Notes under the pieces: model-generated | The model's database searches: none | Seen by the model: the letters and a program-made list of their open reading frames with translations, nothing else | What the model was told of the DNA's origin: nothing | Position numbers and translations under genes: made by a program | Assembly (NCBI RefSeq): GCF_910594005.1 | Contig: NW_025316724.1 | Coordinates: 186,001 to 250,000 of the forward strand | Length of the DNA: 64,000 nucleotides | Reading direction: 5' to 3' | Origin: Cervus elaphus | Lineage: Eukaryota > Chordata > Mammalia > Artiodactyla > Cervidae | In this document: positions 33,045-45,600 of the stretch, one piece after another | Position numbering within the stretch: position 1 is the first letter of the stretch | Layout: every line of letters begins with the position of its first letter

Positions 33045-36000
33045 TTGGGCATCCAGCCCCTTGCTGGTCCCTTCCCTCTGACGAGGCCCTCTGAGCTCCA
33101 GCACCTTGCAGTGTGGAGACAGCCCCTGCCAGCAACCTCCTCTCCAAGGAGGCCTCGAGCGAGGCCTAGGCCCAGGGGAAAGGCACCAGCGGGGATGAGC
33201 CTGGGGAGGCGCCCGGGCATGTCTGGACCCAGTCCCCGCAGCCTGCCCCTTGGTGGGGCAGTACCCCCGGAGGCCAGGAAGGCCTGGGCAAGGCTGGCCA
33301 GGGGCAGGGGCCCTGCTGGGTCCTGCCCCTGGCCGGTGGGGCCTCTGAGCACAACCGGCCCTCTCCCGCTGGAAGACCTCCCCGGCTGCCTCCAAAGGCC
33401 GCTTTGCAAGCACTCTGGCCGGCTGTTCCCGCCAGCCGCGCACAATGCTCCCAAGCCCGGGAGAAAAGCGCTTCGGGGTGGTGCTCTCTCCCGGCCCTTG
33501 CCCCTGAGCCTGGGGGCCAGGCAGGGGCTCCACACTCCCAGGCCAAGGCAGAACCACATGCACACGTCTGTTCCTGCCCCCTGCACCGGCAGAGAGCTCG
33601 GGGGAGCCAGAGTCTGTCAGGCAGCTGCTGGGCTGGCCGCCTGTGTGGGAAGGGGCAGAGCCGACCTAGGGGCACCCTGGGCCTCTTGCTCTCCCTGCTG
33701 CCCTGAGGCTGCTGGGCCAAAGAGGTCTTGGGCATCCAGCCCCTTGCTGGTCCCTTCCCTCTGACGAGGCCCTCTGAGCTCCAGCACCTTGCAGTGTGGA
33801 GACAGCCCCTGCCAGCAACCTCCTCTCCAAGGAGGCCTCAAGCGAGGCCTAGGCCCAGGGGAAAGGCACCAGCGGGGATGAGCCTGGGGAGGCGCCCGGG
33901 CATGTCTGGACCCAGTCCCCGCAGCCTGCCCCTTGCTGGGGCAGTACCCCCGGAGGCCAGGTAGGCCTGGGCAAGGCTGGCCAGGGGCAGGGGCCCTGCT
34001 GGGTCCTGCCCCTGGCCGGTGGGGCCTCTGAGCACAACCGGCCCTCTCCCGCTGGAAGACCTCCCCGGCTGCCTCCAAAGGCCGCTTTGCAAGCACTCTG
34101 GCCGGCTGTTCCCGCCAGCCGCGCACAATGCTCCCAAGCCCGGGAGAAAAGCGCTTCGGGGTGGTGCTCTCTCCCGGCCCTTGCCCCTGAGCCTGGGGGC
34201 CAGGCAGGGGCTCCACACTCCCAGGCCAAGGCAGAACCACATGCACACGTCTGTTCCTGCCCCCTGCACCGGCAGAGAGCTCGGGGGAGCCAGAGTCTGT
34301 CAGGCAGCTGCTGGGCTGGCCGCCTGTGTGGGAAGGGGCAGAGCCGACCTAGGGGCACCCTGGGCCTCTTGCTCTCCCTGCTGCCCTGAGGCTGCTGGGC
34401 CAAAGAGGTCTTGGGCATCCAGCCCCTTGCTGGTCCCTTCCCTCTGACGAGGCCCTCTGAGCTCCAGCACCTTGCAGTGTGGAGACAGCCCCTGCCAGCA
34501 ACCTCCTCTCCAAGGAGGCCTCGAGCGAGGCCTAGGCCCAGGGGAAAGGCACCAGCGGGGATGAGCCTGGGGAGGCGCCCGGGCATGTCTGGACCCAGTC
34601 CCCGCAGCCTGCCCCTTGGTGGGGCAGTACCCCCGGAGGCCAGGAAGGCCTGGGCAAGGCTGGCCAGGGGCAGGGGCCCTGCTGGGTCCTGCCCCTGGCC
34701 GGTGGGGCCTCTGAGCACAACCGGCCCTCTCCCGCTGGAAGACCTCCCCGGCTGCCTCCAAAGGCCGCTTTGCAAGCACTCTGGCCGGCTGTTCCCGCCA
34801 GCCGCGCACAATGCTCCCAAGCCCGGGAGAAAAGCGCTTCGGGGTGGTGCTCTCTCCCGGCCCTTGCCCCTGAGCCTGGGGGCCAGGCAGGGGCTCCACA
34901 CTCCCAGGCCAAGGCAGAACCACATGCACACGTCTGTTCCTGCCCCCTGCACCGGCAGAGAGCTCGGGGGAGCCAGAGTCTGTCAGGCAGCTGCTGGGCT
35001 GGCCGCCTGTGTGGGAAGGGGCAGAGCCGACCTAGGGGCACCCTGGGCCTCTTGCTCTCCCTGCTGCCCTGAGGCTGCTGGGCCAAAGAGGTCTTGGGCA
35101 TCCAGCCCCTTGCTGGTCCCTTCCCTCTGACGAGGCCCTCTGAGCTCCAGCACCTTGCAGTGTGGAGACAGCCCCTGCCAGCAACCTCCTCTCCAAGGAG
35201 GCCTCGAGCGAGGCCTAGGCCCAGGGGAAAGGCACCGGCGGGGATGAGCCTGGGGAGGCGCCCGGGCATGTCTGGACCCAGTCCCCGCAGCCTGCCCCTT
35301 GCTGGGGCAGTACCCCCGGAGGCCAGGAAGGCCTGGGCAAGGCTGGCCAGGGGCAGGGGCCCTGCTGGGTCCTGCCCCTGGCCGGTGGGGCCTCTGAGCA
35401 CAACCGGCCCTCTCCCGCTGGAAGACCTCCCCGGCTGCCTCCAAAGGCCGCTTTGCAAGCACTCTGGCCGGCTGTTCCCGCCAGCCGCGCACAATGCTCC
35501 CAAGCCCGGGAGAAAAGCGCTTCGGGGTGGTGCTCTCTCCCGGCCCTTGCCCCTGAGCCTGGGGGCCAGGCAGGGGGTCCACACTCCCAGGCCAAGGCAG
35601 AACCACATGCACACGTCTGTTCCTGCCCCCTGCACCGGCAGAGAGCTCGGGGGAGCCAGAGTCTGTCAGGCAGCTGCTGGGCTGGCCGCCTGTGTGGGAA
35701 GGGGCAGAGCCGACCTAGGGGCACCCTGGGCCTCTTGCTCTCCCTGCTGCCCTGAGGCTGCTGGGCCAAAGAGGTCTTGGGCATCCAGCCCCTTGCTGGT
35801 CCCTTCCCTCTGACGAGGCCCTCTGAGCTCCAGCACCTTGCAGTGTGGAGACAGCCCCTGCCAGCAACCTCCTCTCCAAGGAGGCCTCGAGCGAGGCCTA
35901 GGCCCAGGGGAAAGGCACCAGCGGGGATGAGCCTGGGGAGGCGCCCGGGCATGTCTGGACCCAGTCCCCGCAGCCTGCCCCTTGCTGGGGCAGTAGCCCC

Positions 36001-38508
36001 GGAGGCCAGGAAGGCCTGGGCAAGGCTGGCCAGGGTCAGGGGCCCTGCTGGGCCCTGCCCCTGGCCTGTGGGGCCTCTGAGCACAACCGGCCCTCTCCCG
36101 CTGGAAGACCTCCCCGGCTGCCTCCAAAGGCCGCTTTGCAAGCACTCTGGCCGGCTGTTCCCGCCAGCCGCGCACAATGCTCCCAAGCCCGGGAGAAAAG
36201 CGCTTCGGGGTGGTGCTCTCTCCCGGCCCTTGCCCCTGAGCCTGGGGGCCAGGCAGGGGCTCCACACTCCCAGGCCAAGGCAGAACCACATGCACACGTC
36301 TGTTCCTGCCCCCTGCACCGGCAGAGAGCTCGGGGGAGCCAGAGTCTGTCAGGCAGCTGCTGGGCTGGCCGCCTGTGTGGGAAGGGGCAGAGCCGACCTA
36401 GGGGCACCCTGGGCCTCTTGCTCTCCCTGCTGCCCTGAGGCTGCTGGGCCAAAGAGGTCTTGGGCATCCAGCCCCTTGCTGGTCCCTTCCCTCTGACGAG
36501 GCCCTCTGAGCTCCAGCACCTTGCAGTGTGGAGACAGCCCCTGCCAGCAACCTCCTCTCCAAGGAGGCCTCGAGCGAGGCCTAGGCCCAGGGGAAAGGCA
36601 CCGGCGGGGATGAGCCTGGGGAGGCGCCCGGGCATGTCTGGACCCAGTCCCCGCAGCCTGCCCCTTTGTGGGGCAGTAGCCCCGGAGGCCAGGAAGGCCT
36701 GGGCAAGGCTGGCCAGGGGCAGGGGCCCTGCTGGGTCCTGCCCCTGGCCTGTGGGGCCTCTGAGCACAACCGGCCCTCTCCCGCTGGAAGACCTCCCCGG
36801 CTGCCTCCAAAGGCCGCTTTGCAAGCACTCTGGCCGGCTGTTCCCGCCAGCCGCGCACAATGCTCCCAAGCCCGGGAGAAAAGCGCTTCGGGGTGGTGCT
36901 CTCTCCCGGCCCTTGCCCCTGAGCCTGGGGGCCAGGCAGGGGCTCCACACTCCCAGGCCAAGGCAGAACCACATGCACACGTCTGTTCCTGCCCCCTGCA
37001 CCGGCAGAGAGCTCGGGGGAGCCAGAGTCTGTCAGGCAGCTGCTGGGCTGGCCGCCTGTGTGGGAAGGGGCAGAGCCGACCTAGGGGCACCCTGGGCCTC
37101 TTGCTCTCCCTGCTGCCCTGAGGCTGCTGGGCCAAAGAGGTCTTGGGCATCCAGCCCCTTGCTGGTCCCTTCCCTCTGACGAGGCCCTCTGAGCTCCAGC
37201 ACCTTGCAGTGTGGAGACAGCCCCTGCCAGCAACCTCCTCTCCAAGGAGGCCTCGAGCGAGGCCTAGGCCCAGGGGAAAGGCACCAGCGGGGATGAGCCT
37301 GGGGAGGCGCCCGGGCATGTCTGGACCCAGTCCCCGCAGCCTGCCCCTTGCTGGGGCAGTACCCCCGGAGGCCAGGAAGGCCTGGGCAAGGCTGGCCAGG
37401 GGCAGGGGACCTGCTGGGTCCTGCCCCTGGCCGGTGGGGCCTCTGAGCACAACCGGCCCTCTCCCGCTGGAAGACCTCCCCGGCTGCCTCCAAAGGCCGC
37501 TTTGCAAGCACTCTGGCCGGCTATCCCTGCAAGCCGCGCACAATGCTCCCAAGCCCGGGAGAAAAGCGCTTCGGGGTGGTGCTATCTCCCGGCCCTTGCC
37601 CCTGAGCCTGGGGGCCAGGCAGGGGCTAAACACTCCCAGGCCAAGGCAGAACCACATGCACACGTCTGTTCCTGCCCCCTGCACCGGCAGAGAGCTCGGG
37701 GGAGCCAGAGTCTGTCAGGCAGCTGCTGGGCTGGCCGCCTGTGTGGGAAGGGGCAGAGCCGACCTAGGGGCACCCTGGGCCTCTTGCTCTCCCTGCTGCC
37801 CTGAGGCTGCTGGGCCAAAGAGGTCTTGGGCATCCAGCCCCTTGCTGGTCCCTTCCCTCTGACGAGGCCCTCTGAGCTCCAGCACCTTGCAGTGTGGAGA
37901 CAGCCCCTGCCAGCAACCTCCTCTCCAAGGAGGCCTCGAGCGAGGCCTAGGCCCAGGGGAAAGGCACCGGCGGGGATGAGCCTGGGGAGGCGCCCGGGCA
38001 TGTCTGGACCCAGTCCCCGCAGCCTGCCCCTTGCTGGGGCAGTACCCCCGGAGGCCAGGAAGGCCTGGGCAAGGCTGGCCAGGGGCAGGGGCCCTGCTGG
38101 GTCCTGCCCCTGGCCGGTGGGGCCTCTGAGCACAACCGGCCCTCTCCCGCTGGAAGACCTCCCCGGCTGCCTCCAAAGGCCGCTTTGCAAGCACTCTGGC
38201 CGGCTGTTCCCGCCAGCCGCGCACAATGCTCCCAAGCCCGGGAGAAAAGCGCTTCGGGGTGGTGCTCTCTCCCGGCCCTTGCCCCTGAGCCTGGGGGCCA
38301 GGCAGGGGCTCCACACTCCCAGGCCAAGGCAGAACCACATGCACACGTCTGTTCCTGCCCCCTGCACCGGCAGAGAGCTCGGGGGAGCCAGAGTCTGTCA
38401 GGCAGCTGCTGGGCTGGCCGCCTGTGTGGGAAGGGGCAGAGCCGACCTAGGGGCACCCTGGGCCTCTTGCTCTCCCTGCTGCCCTGAGGCTGCTGGGCCA
38501 AAGAGGTC
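33045..38508. repeat. mixed monomers 49-56
   Basis: 49 and 51 are TTGGT units. 50 is CTCAAG/CACCAGCGG with a private A to T at 33962 (CCAGGTAGG) that puts a stop in the commonest + strand frame. 52-53 resemble 6-7 (GGGGGTCC unit then GTAGCCC unit); 53 has private changes GGGTCAGG and GGGCCCTG at 36036-36054. 54-56 begin the counterpart of monomers 19 and 21-22. Confidence 0.72.
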
Positions 38509-41500
38509 TTGGGCATCCAGCCCCTTGCTGGTCCCTTCCCTCTGACGAGGCCCTCTGAGCTCCAGCACCTTGCAGTGTGGAGACAGCCCCTGCCAGCAAC
38601 CTCCTCTCCAAGGAGGCCTCGAGCGAGGCCTAGGCCCAGGGGAAAGGCACCAGCGGGGATGAGCCTGGGGAGGCGCCCGGGCATGTCTGGACCCAGTCCC
38701 CGCAGCCTGCCCCTTGGTGGGGCAGTACCCCCGGAGGCCAGGAAGGCCTGGGCAAGGCTGGCCAGGGGCAGGGGACCTGCTGGGTCCTGCCCCTGGCCGG
38801 TGGGGCCTCTGAGCACAACCGGCCCTCTCCCGCTGGAAGACCTCCCCGGCTGCCTCCAAAGGCCGCTTTGCAAGCACTCTGGCCGGCTATCCCTGCAAGC
38901 CGCGCACAATGCTCCCAAGCCCGGGAGAAAAGCGCTTCGGGGTGGTGCTCTCTCCCGGCCCTTGCCCCTGAGCCTGGGGGCCAGGCAGGGGCTCCACACT
39001 CCCAGGCCAAGGCAGAACCACATGCACACGTCTGTTCCTGCCCCCTGCACCGGCAGAGAGCTCGGGGGAGCCAGAGTCTGTCAGGCAGCTGCTGGGCTGG
39101 CCGCCTGTGTGGGAAGGGGCAGAGCCGACCTAGGGGCACCCTGGGCCTCTTGCTCTCCCTGCTGCCCTGAGGCTGCTGGGCCAAAGAGGTCTTGGGCATC
39201 CAGCCCCTTGCTGGTCCCTTCCCTCTGACGAGGCCCTCTGAGCTCCAGCACCTTGCAGTGTGGAGACAGCCCCTGCCAGCAACCTCCTCTCCAAGGAGGC
39301 CTCAAGCGAGGCCTAGGCCCAGGGGAAAGGCACCGGCGGGGATGAGCCTGGGGAGGCGCCCGGGCATGTCTGGACCCAGTCCCCGCAGCCTGCCCCTTGC
39401 TGGGGCAGTAGCCCCGGAGGCCAGGAAGGCCTGGGCAAGGCTGGCCAGGGGCAGGGGCCCTGCTGGGTCCTGCCCCTGGCCGGTGGGGCCTCTGAGCACA
39501 ACCGGCCCTCTCCCGCTGGAAGACCTCCCCGGCTGCCTCCAAAGGCCGCTTTGCAAGCACTCTGGCCGGCTGTTCCCGCCAGCCGCGCACAATGCTCCCA
39601 AGCCCGGGAGAAAAGCGCTTCGGGGTGGTGCTCTCTCCCGGCCCTTGCCCCTGAGCCTGGGGGCCAGGCAGGGGCTCCACACTCCCAGGCCAAGGCAGAA
39701 CCACATGCACACGTCTGTTCCTGCCCCCTGCACCGGCAGAGAGCTCGGGGGAGCCAGAGTCTGTCAGGCAGCTGCTGGGCTGGCCGCCTGTGTGGGAAGG
39801 GGCAGAGCCGACCTAGGGGCACCCTGGGCCTCTTGCTCTCCCTGCTGCCCTGAGGCTGCTGGGCCAAAGAGGTCTTGAGCATCCAGCCCCTTCCTGGTCC
39901 CTTCCCTCTGACGAGGCCCTCTGAGCTCCAGCACCTTGCAGTGTGGAGACAGCCCCTGCCAGCAACCTACTCTCCAAAGAGGCCTCGAGCGAGGCCTAGG
40001 CCCAGGGGAAAGGCACCAGCGGGGATGAGCCTGGGGAGGCGCCCGGGCATGTCTGGACCCAGTCCCCGCAGCCTGCCCCTTGGTGGGGCAGTACCCCCGG
40101 AGGCCAGGAAGGCCTGGGCAAGGCTGGCCAGGGGCAGGGGCCCTGCTGGGTCCTGCCCCTGGCCGGTGGGGCCTCTGAGCACAACCGGCCCTCTCCCGCT
40201 GGAAGACCTCCCCGGCTGCCTCCAAAGGCCGCTTTGCAAGCACTCTGGCCGGCTGTTCCCGCCAGCCGCGCACAATGCTCCCAAGCCCGGGAGAAAAGCG
40301 CTTCGGGGTGGTGCTCTCTCCCGGCCCTTGCCCCTGAGCCTGGGGGCCAGGCAGGGGCTCCACACTCCCAGGCCAAGGCAGAACCACATGCACACGTCTG
40401 TTCCTGCCCCCTGCACCGGCAGAGAGCTCGGGGGAGCCAGAGTCTGTCAGGCAGCTGCTGGGCTGGCCGCCTGTGTGGGAAGGGGCAGAGCCGACCTAGG
40501 GGCACCCTGGGCCTCTTGCTCTCCCTGCTGCCCTGAGGCTGCTGGGCCAAAGAGGTCTTGGGCATCCAGCCCCTTGCTGGTCCCTTCCCTCTGACGAGGC
40601 CCTCTGAGCTCCAGCACCTTGCAGTGTGGAGACAGCCCCTGCCAGCAACCTCCTCTCCAAGGAGGCCTCGAGCGAGGCCTAGGCCCAGGGGAAAGGCACC
40701 AGCGGGGATGAGCCTGGGGAGGCGCCCGGGCATGTCTGGACCCAGTCCCCGCAGCCTGCCCCTTGCTGGGGCAGTACCCCCGGAGGCCAGGAAGGCCTGG
40801 GCAAGGCTGGCCAGGGGCAGGGGACCTGCTGGGTCCTGCCCCTGGCCGGTGGGGCCTCTGAGCACAACCGGCCCTCTCCCGCTGGAAGACCTCCCCGGCT
40901 GCCTCCAAAGGCCGCTTTGCAAGCACTCTGGCCGGCTATCCCTGCAAGCCGCGCACAATGCTCCCAAGCCCGGGAGAAAAGCGCTTCGGGGTGGTGCTCT
41001 CTCCCGGCCCTTGCCCCTGAGCCTGGGGGCCAGGCAGGGGCTCCACACTCCCAGGCCAAGGCAGAACCACATGCACACGTCTGTTCCTGCCCCCTGCACC
41101 GGCAGAGAGCTCGGGGGAGCCAGAGTCTGTCAGGCAGCTGCTGGGCTGGCCGCCTGTGTGGGAAGGGGCAGAGCCGACCTAGGGGCACCCTGGGCCTCTT
41201 GCTCTCCCTGCTGCCCTGAGGCTGCTGGGCCAAAGAGGTCTTGGGCATCCAGCCCCTTGCTGGTCCCTTCCCTCTGACGAGGCCCTCTGAGCTCCAGCAC
41301 CTTGCAGTGTGGAGACAGCCCCTGCCAGCAACCTCCTCTCCAAGGAGGCCTCAAGCGAGGCCTAGGCCCAGGGGAAAGGCACCGGCGGGGATGAGCCTGG
41401 GGAGGCGCCCGGGCATGTCTGGACCCAGTCCCCGCAGCCTGCCCCTTGCTGGGGCAGTAGCCCCGGAGGCCAGGAAGGCCTGGGCAAGGCTGGCCAGGGG

Positions 41501-42606
41501 CAGGGGCCCTGCTGGGTCCTGCCCCTGGCCGGTGGGGCCTCTGAGCACAACCGGCCCTCTCCCGCTGGAAGACCTCCCCGGCTGCCTCCAAAGGCCGCTT
41601 TGCAAGCACTCTGGCCGGCTGTTCCCGCCAGCCGCGCACAATGCTCCCAAGCCCGGGAGAAAAGCGCTTCGGGGTGGTGCTCTCTCCCGGCCCTTGCCCC
41701 TGAGCCTGGGGGCCAGGCAGGGGCTCCACACTCCCAGGCCAAGGCAGAACCACATGCACACGTCTGTTCCTGCCCCCTGCACCGGCAGAGAGCTCGGGGG
41801 AGCCAGAGTCTGTCAGGCAGCTGCTGGGCTGGCCGCCTGTGTGGGAAGGGGCAGAGCCGACCTAGGGGCACCCTGGGCCTCTTGCTCTCCCTGCTGCCCT
41901 GAGGCTGCTGGGCCAAAGAGGTCTTGAGCATCCAGCCCCTTCCTGGTCCCTTCCCTCTGACGAGGCCCTCTGAGCTCCAGCACCTTGCAGTGTGGAGACA
42001 GCCCCTGCCAGCAACCTACTCTCCAAAGAGGCCTCGAGCGAGGCCTAGGCCCAGGGGAAAGGCACCAGCGGGGATGAGCCTGGGGAGGCGCCCGGGCATG
42101 TCTGGACCCAGTCCCCGCAGCCTGCCCCTTGGTGGGGCAGTACCCCCGGAGGCCAGGAAGGCCTGGGCAAGGCTGGCCAGGGGCAGGGGCCCTGCTGGGT
42201 CCTGCCCCTGGCCGGTGGGGCCTCTGAGCACAACCGGCCCTCTCCCGCTGGAAGACCTCCCCGGCTGCCTCCAAAGGCCGCTTTGCAAGCACTCTGGCCG
42301 GCTGTTCCCGCCAGCCGCGCACAATGCTCCCAAGCCCGGGAGAAAAGCGCTTCGGGGTGGTGCTCTCTCCCGGCCCTTGCCCCTGAGCCTGGGGGCCAGG
42401 CAGGGGCTCCACACTCCCAGGCCAAGGCAGAACCACATGCACACGTCTGTTCCTGCCCCCTGCACCGGCAGAGAGCTCGGGGGAGCCAGAGTCTGTCAGG
42501 CAGCTGCTGGGCTGGCCGCCTGTGTGGGAAGGGGCAGAGCCGACCTAGGGGCACCCTGGGCCTCTTGCTCTCCCTGCTGCCCTGAGGCTGCTGGGCCAAA
42601 GAGGTC
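38509..42606. repeat. tandem trimer repeat, monomers 57-59 and 60-62
   Basis: Each 2049-bp trimer is: a clustered-variant unit; a CTCAAG + CACCGGCGG + GTAGCCC unit; then a TTGAGC + CCCCTTCCTGG + CCTACTCT unit with TTGGT. The second and third units look identical between copies at all sites I compared. The first pair differs only at the TTGGT/TTGCT loop. A third copy is monomers 66-68 (44656-46704). Confidence 0.85.
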
Positions 42607-45600
42607 TTGGGCATCCAGCCCCTTGCTGGTCCCTTCCCTCTGACGAGGCCCTCTGAGCTCCAGCACCTTGCAGTGTGGAGACAGCCCCTGCCAGCAACCT
42701 CCTCTCCAAGGAGGCCTCGAGCGAGGCCTAGGCCCAGGGGAAAGGCACCAGCGGGGATGAGCCTGGGGAGGCGCCCGGGCATGTCTGGACCCAGTCCCCG
42801 CAGCCTGCCCCTTGCTGGGGCAGTACCCCCGGAGGCCAGGAAGGCCTGGGCAAGGCTGGCCAGGGGCAGGGGCCCTGCTGGGTCCTGCCCCTGGCCTGTT
42901 GGGCCTCTGAGCACAACCGGCCCTCTTCCGCTGGAAGACCTCCCCGGCTGCCTCCAAAGGCCGCTTTGCAAGCACTCTGGCCGGCTGTTCCCGCCAGCCG
43001 CGCACAATGCTCCCAAGCCCGGGAGAAAAGCGCTTCGGGGTGGTGCTCTCTCCCGGCCCTTGCCCATGAGCCTGGGGGCCAGGCAGGGGCTCCACACTCC
43101 CAGGCCAAGGCAGAACCACATGCACACGTCTGTTCCTGCCCCCTGCACCGGCAGAGAGCTCGGGGGAGCCAGAGTCTGTCAGGCAGCTGCTGGGCTGGCC
43201 GCCTGTGTGGGAAGGGGCAGAGCCGACCTAGGGGCACCCTGGGCCTCTTGCTCTCCCTGCTGCCCTGAGGCTGCTGGGCCAAAGAGGTCTTGGGCATCCA
43301 GCCCCTTGCTGGTCCCTTCCCTCTGACGAGGCCCTCTGAGCTCCAGCACCTTGCAGTGTGGAGACAGCCCCTGCCAGCAACCTCCTCTCCAAGGAGGCCT
43401 CAAGCGAGGCCTAGGCCCAGGGGAAAGGCACCAGCGGGGATGAGCCTGGGGAGGCGCCCGGGCATGTCTGGACCCAGTCCCCGCAGCCTGCCCCTTGCTG
43501 GGGCAGTACCCCCGGAGGCCAGGAAGGCCTGGGCAAGGCTGGCCAGGGGCAGGGGCCCTGCTGGGTCCTGCCCCTGGCCGGTGGGGCCTCTGAGCACAAC
43601 CGGCCCTCTCCCGCTGGAAGACCTCCCCGGCTGCCTCCAAAGGCCGCTTTGCAAGCACTCTGGCCGGCTGTTCCCGCCAGCCGCGCACAATGCTCCCAAG
43701 CCCGGGAGAAAAGCGCTTCGGGGTGGTGCTCTCTCCCGGCCCTTGCCCCTGAGCCTGGGGGCCAGGCAGGGGCTCCACACTCCCAGGCCAAGGCAGAACC
43801 ACATGCACACGTCTGTTCCTGCCCCCTGCACCGGCAGAGAGCTCGGGGGAGCCAGAGTCTGTCAGGCAGCTGCTGGGCTGGCCGCCTGTGTGGGAAGGGG
43901 CAGAGCCGACCTAGGGGCACCCTGGGCCTCTTGCTCTCCCTGCTGCCCTGAGGCTGCTGGGCCAAAGAGGTCTTGGGCATCCAGCCCCTTGCTGGTCCCT
44001 TCCCTCTGACGAGGCCCTCTGAGCTCCAGCACCTTGCAGTGTGGAGACAGCCCCTGCCAGCAACCTCCTCTCCAAGGAGGCCTCGAGCGAGGCCTAGGCC
44101 CAGGGGAAAGGCACCGGCGGGGATGAGCCTGGGGAGGCGCCCGGGCATGTCTGGACCCAGTCCCCGCAGCCTGCCCCTTGCTGGGGCAGTACCCCCGGAG
44201 GCCAGGAAGGCCTGGGCAAGGCTGGCCAGGGGCAGGGGCCCTGCTGGGTCCTGCCCCTGGCCGGTGGGGCCTCTGAGCACAACCGGCCCTCTCCCGCTGG
44301 AAGACCTCCCCGGCTGCCTCCAAAGGCCGCTTTGCAAGCACTCTGGCCGGCTGTTCCCGCCAGCCGCGCACAATGCTCCCAAGCCCGGGAGAAAAGCGCT
44401 TCGGGGTGGTGCTCTCTCCCGGCCCTTGCCCCTGAGCCTGGGGGCCAGGCAGGGGCTCCACACTCCCAGGCCAAGGCAGAACCACATGCACACGTCTGTT
44501 CCTGCCCCCTGCACCGGCAGAGAGCTCGGGGGAGCCAGAGTCTGTCAGGCAGCTGCTGGGCTGGCCGCCTGTGTGGGAAGGGGCAGAGCCGACCTAGGGG
44601 CACCCTGGGCCTCTTGCTCTCCCTGCTGCCCTGAGGCTGCTGGGCCAAAGAGGTCTTGGGCATCCAGCCCCTTGCTGGTCCCTTCCCTCTGACGAGGCCC
44701 TCTGAGCTCCAGCACCTTGCAGTGTGGAGACAGCCCCTGCCAGCAACCTCCTCTCCAAGGAGGCCTCGAGCGAGGCCTAGGCCCAGGGGAAAGGCACCAG
44801 CGGGGATGAGCCTGGGGAGGCGCCCGGGCATGTCTGGACCCAGTCCCCGCAGCCTGCCCCTTGGTGGGGCAGTACCCCCGGAGGCCAGGAAGGCCTGGGC
44901 AAGGCTGGCCAGGGGCAGGGGACCTGCTGGGTCCTGCCCCTGGCCGGTGGGGCCTCTGAGCACAACCGGCCCTCTCCCGCTGGAAGACCTCCCCGGCTGC
45001 CTCCAAAGGCCGCTTTGCAAGCACTCTGGCCGGCTATCCCTGCAAGCCGCGCACAATGCTCCCAAGCCCGGGAGAAAAGCGCTTCGGGGTGGTGCTCTCT
45101 CCCGGCCCTTGCCCCTGAGCCTGGGGGCCAGGCAGGGGCTCCACACTCCCAGGCCAAGGCAGAACCACATGCACACGTCTGTTCCTGCCCCCTGCACCGG
45201 CAGAGAGCTCGGGGGAGCCAGAGTCTGTCAGGCAGCTGCTGGGCTGGCCGCCTGTGTGGGAAGGGGCAGAGCCGACCTAGGGGCACCCTGGGCCTCTTGC
45301 TCTCCCTGCTGCCCTGAGGCTGCTGGGCCAAAGAGGTCTTGGGCATCCAGCCCCTTGCTGGTCCCTTCCCTCTGACGAGGCCCTCTGAGCTCCAGCACCT
45401 TGCAGTGTGGAGACAGCCCCTGCCAGCAACCTCCTCTCCAAGGAGGCCTCAAGCGAGGCCTAGGCCCAGGGGAAAGGCACCGGCGGGGATGAGCCTGGGG
45501 AGGCGCCCGGGCATGTCTGGACCCAGTCCCCGCAGCCTGCCCCTTGCTGGGGCAGTAGCCCCGGAGGCCAGGAAGGCCTGGGCAAGGCTGGCCAGGGGCA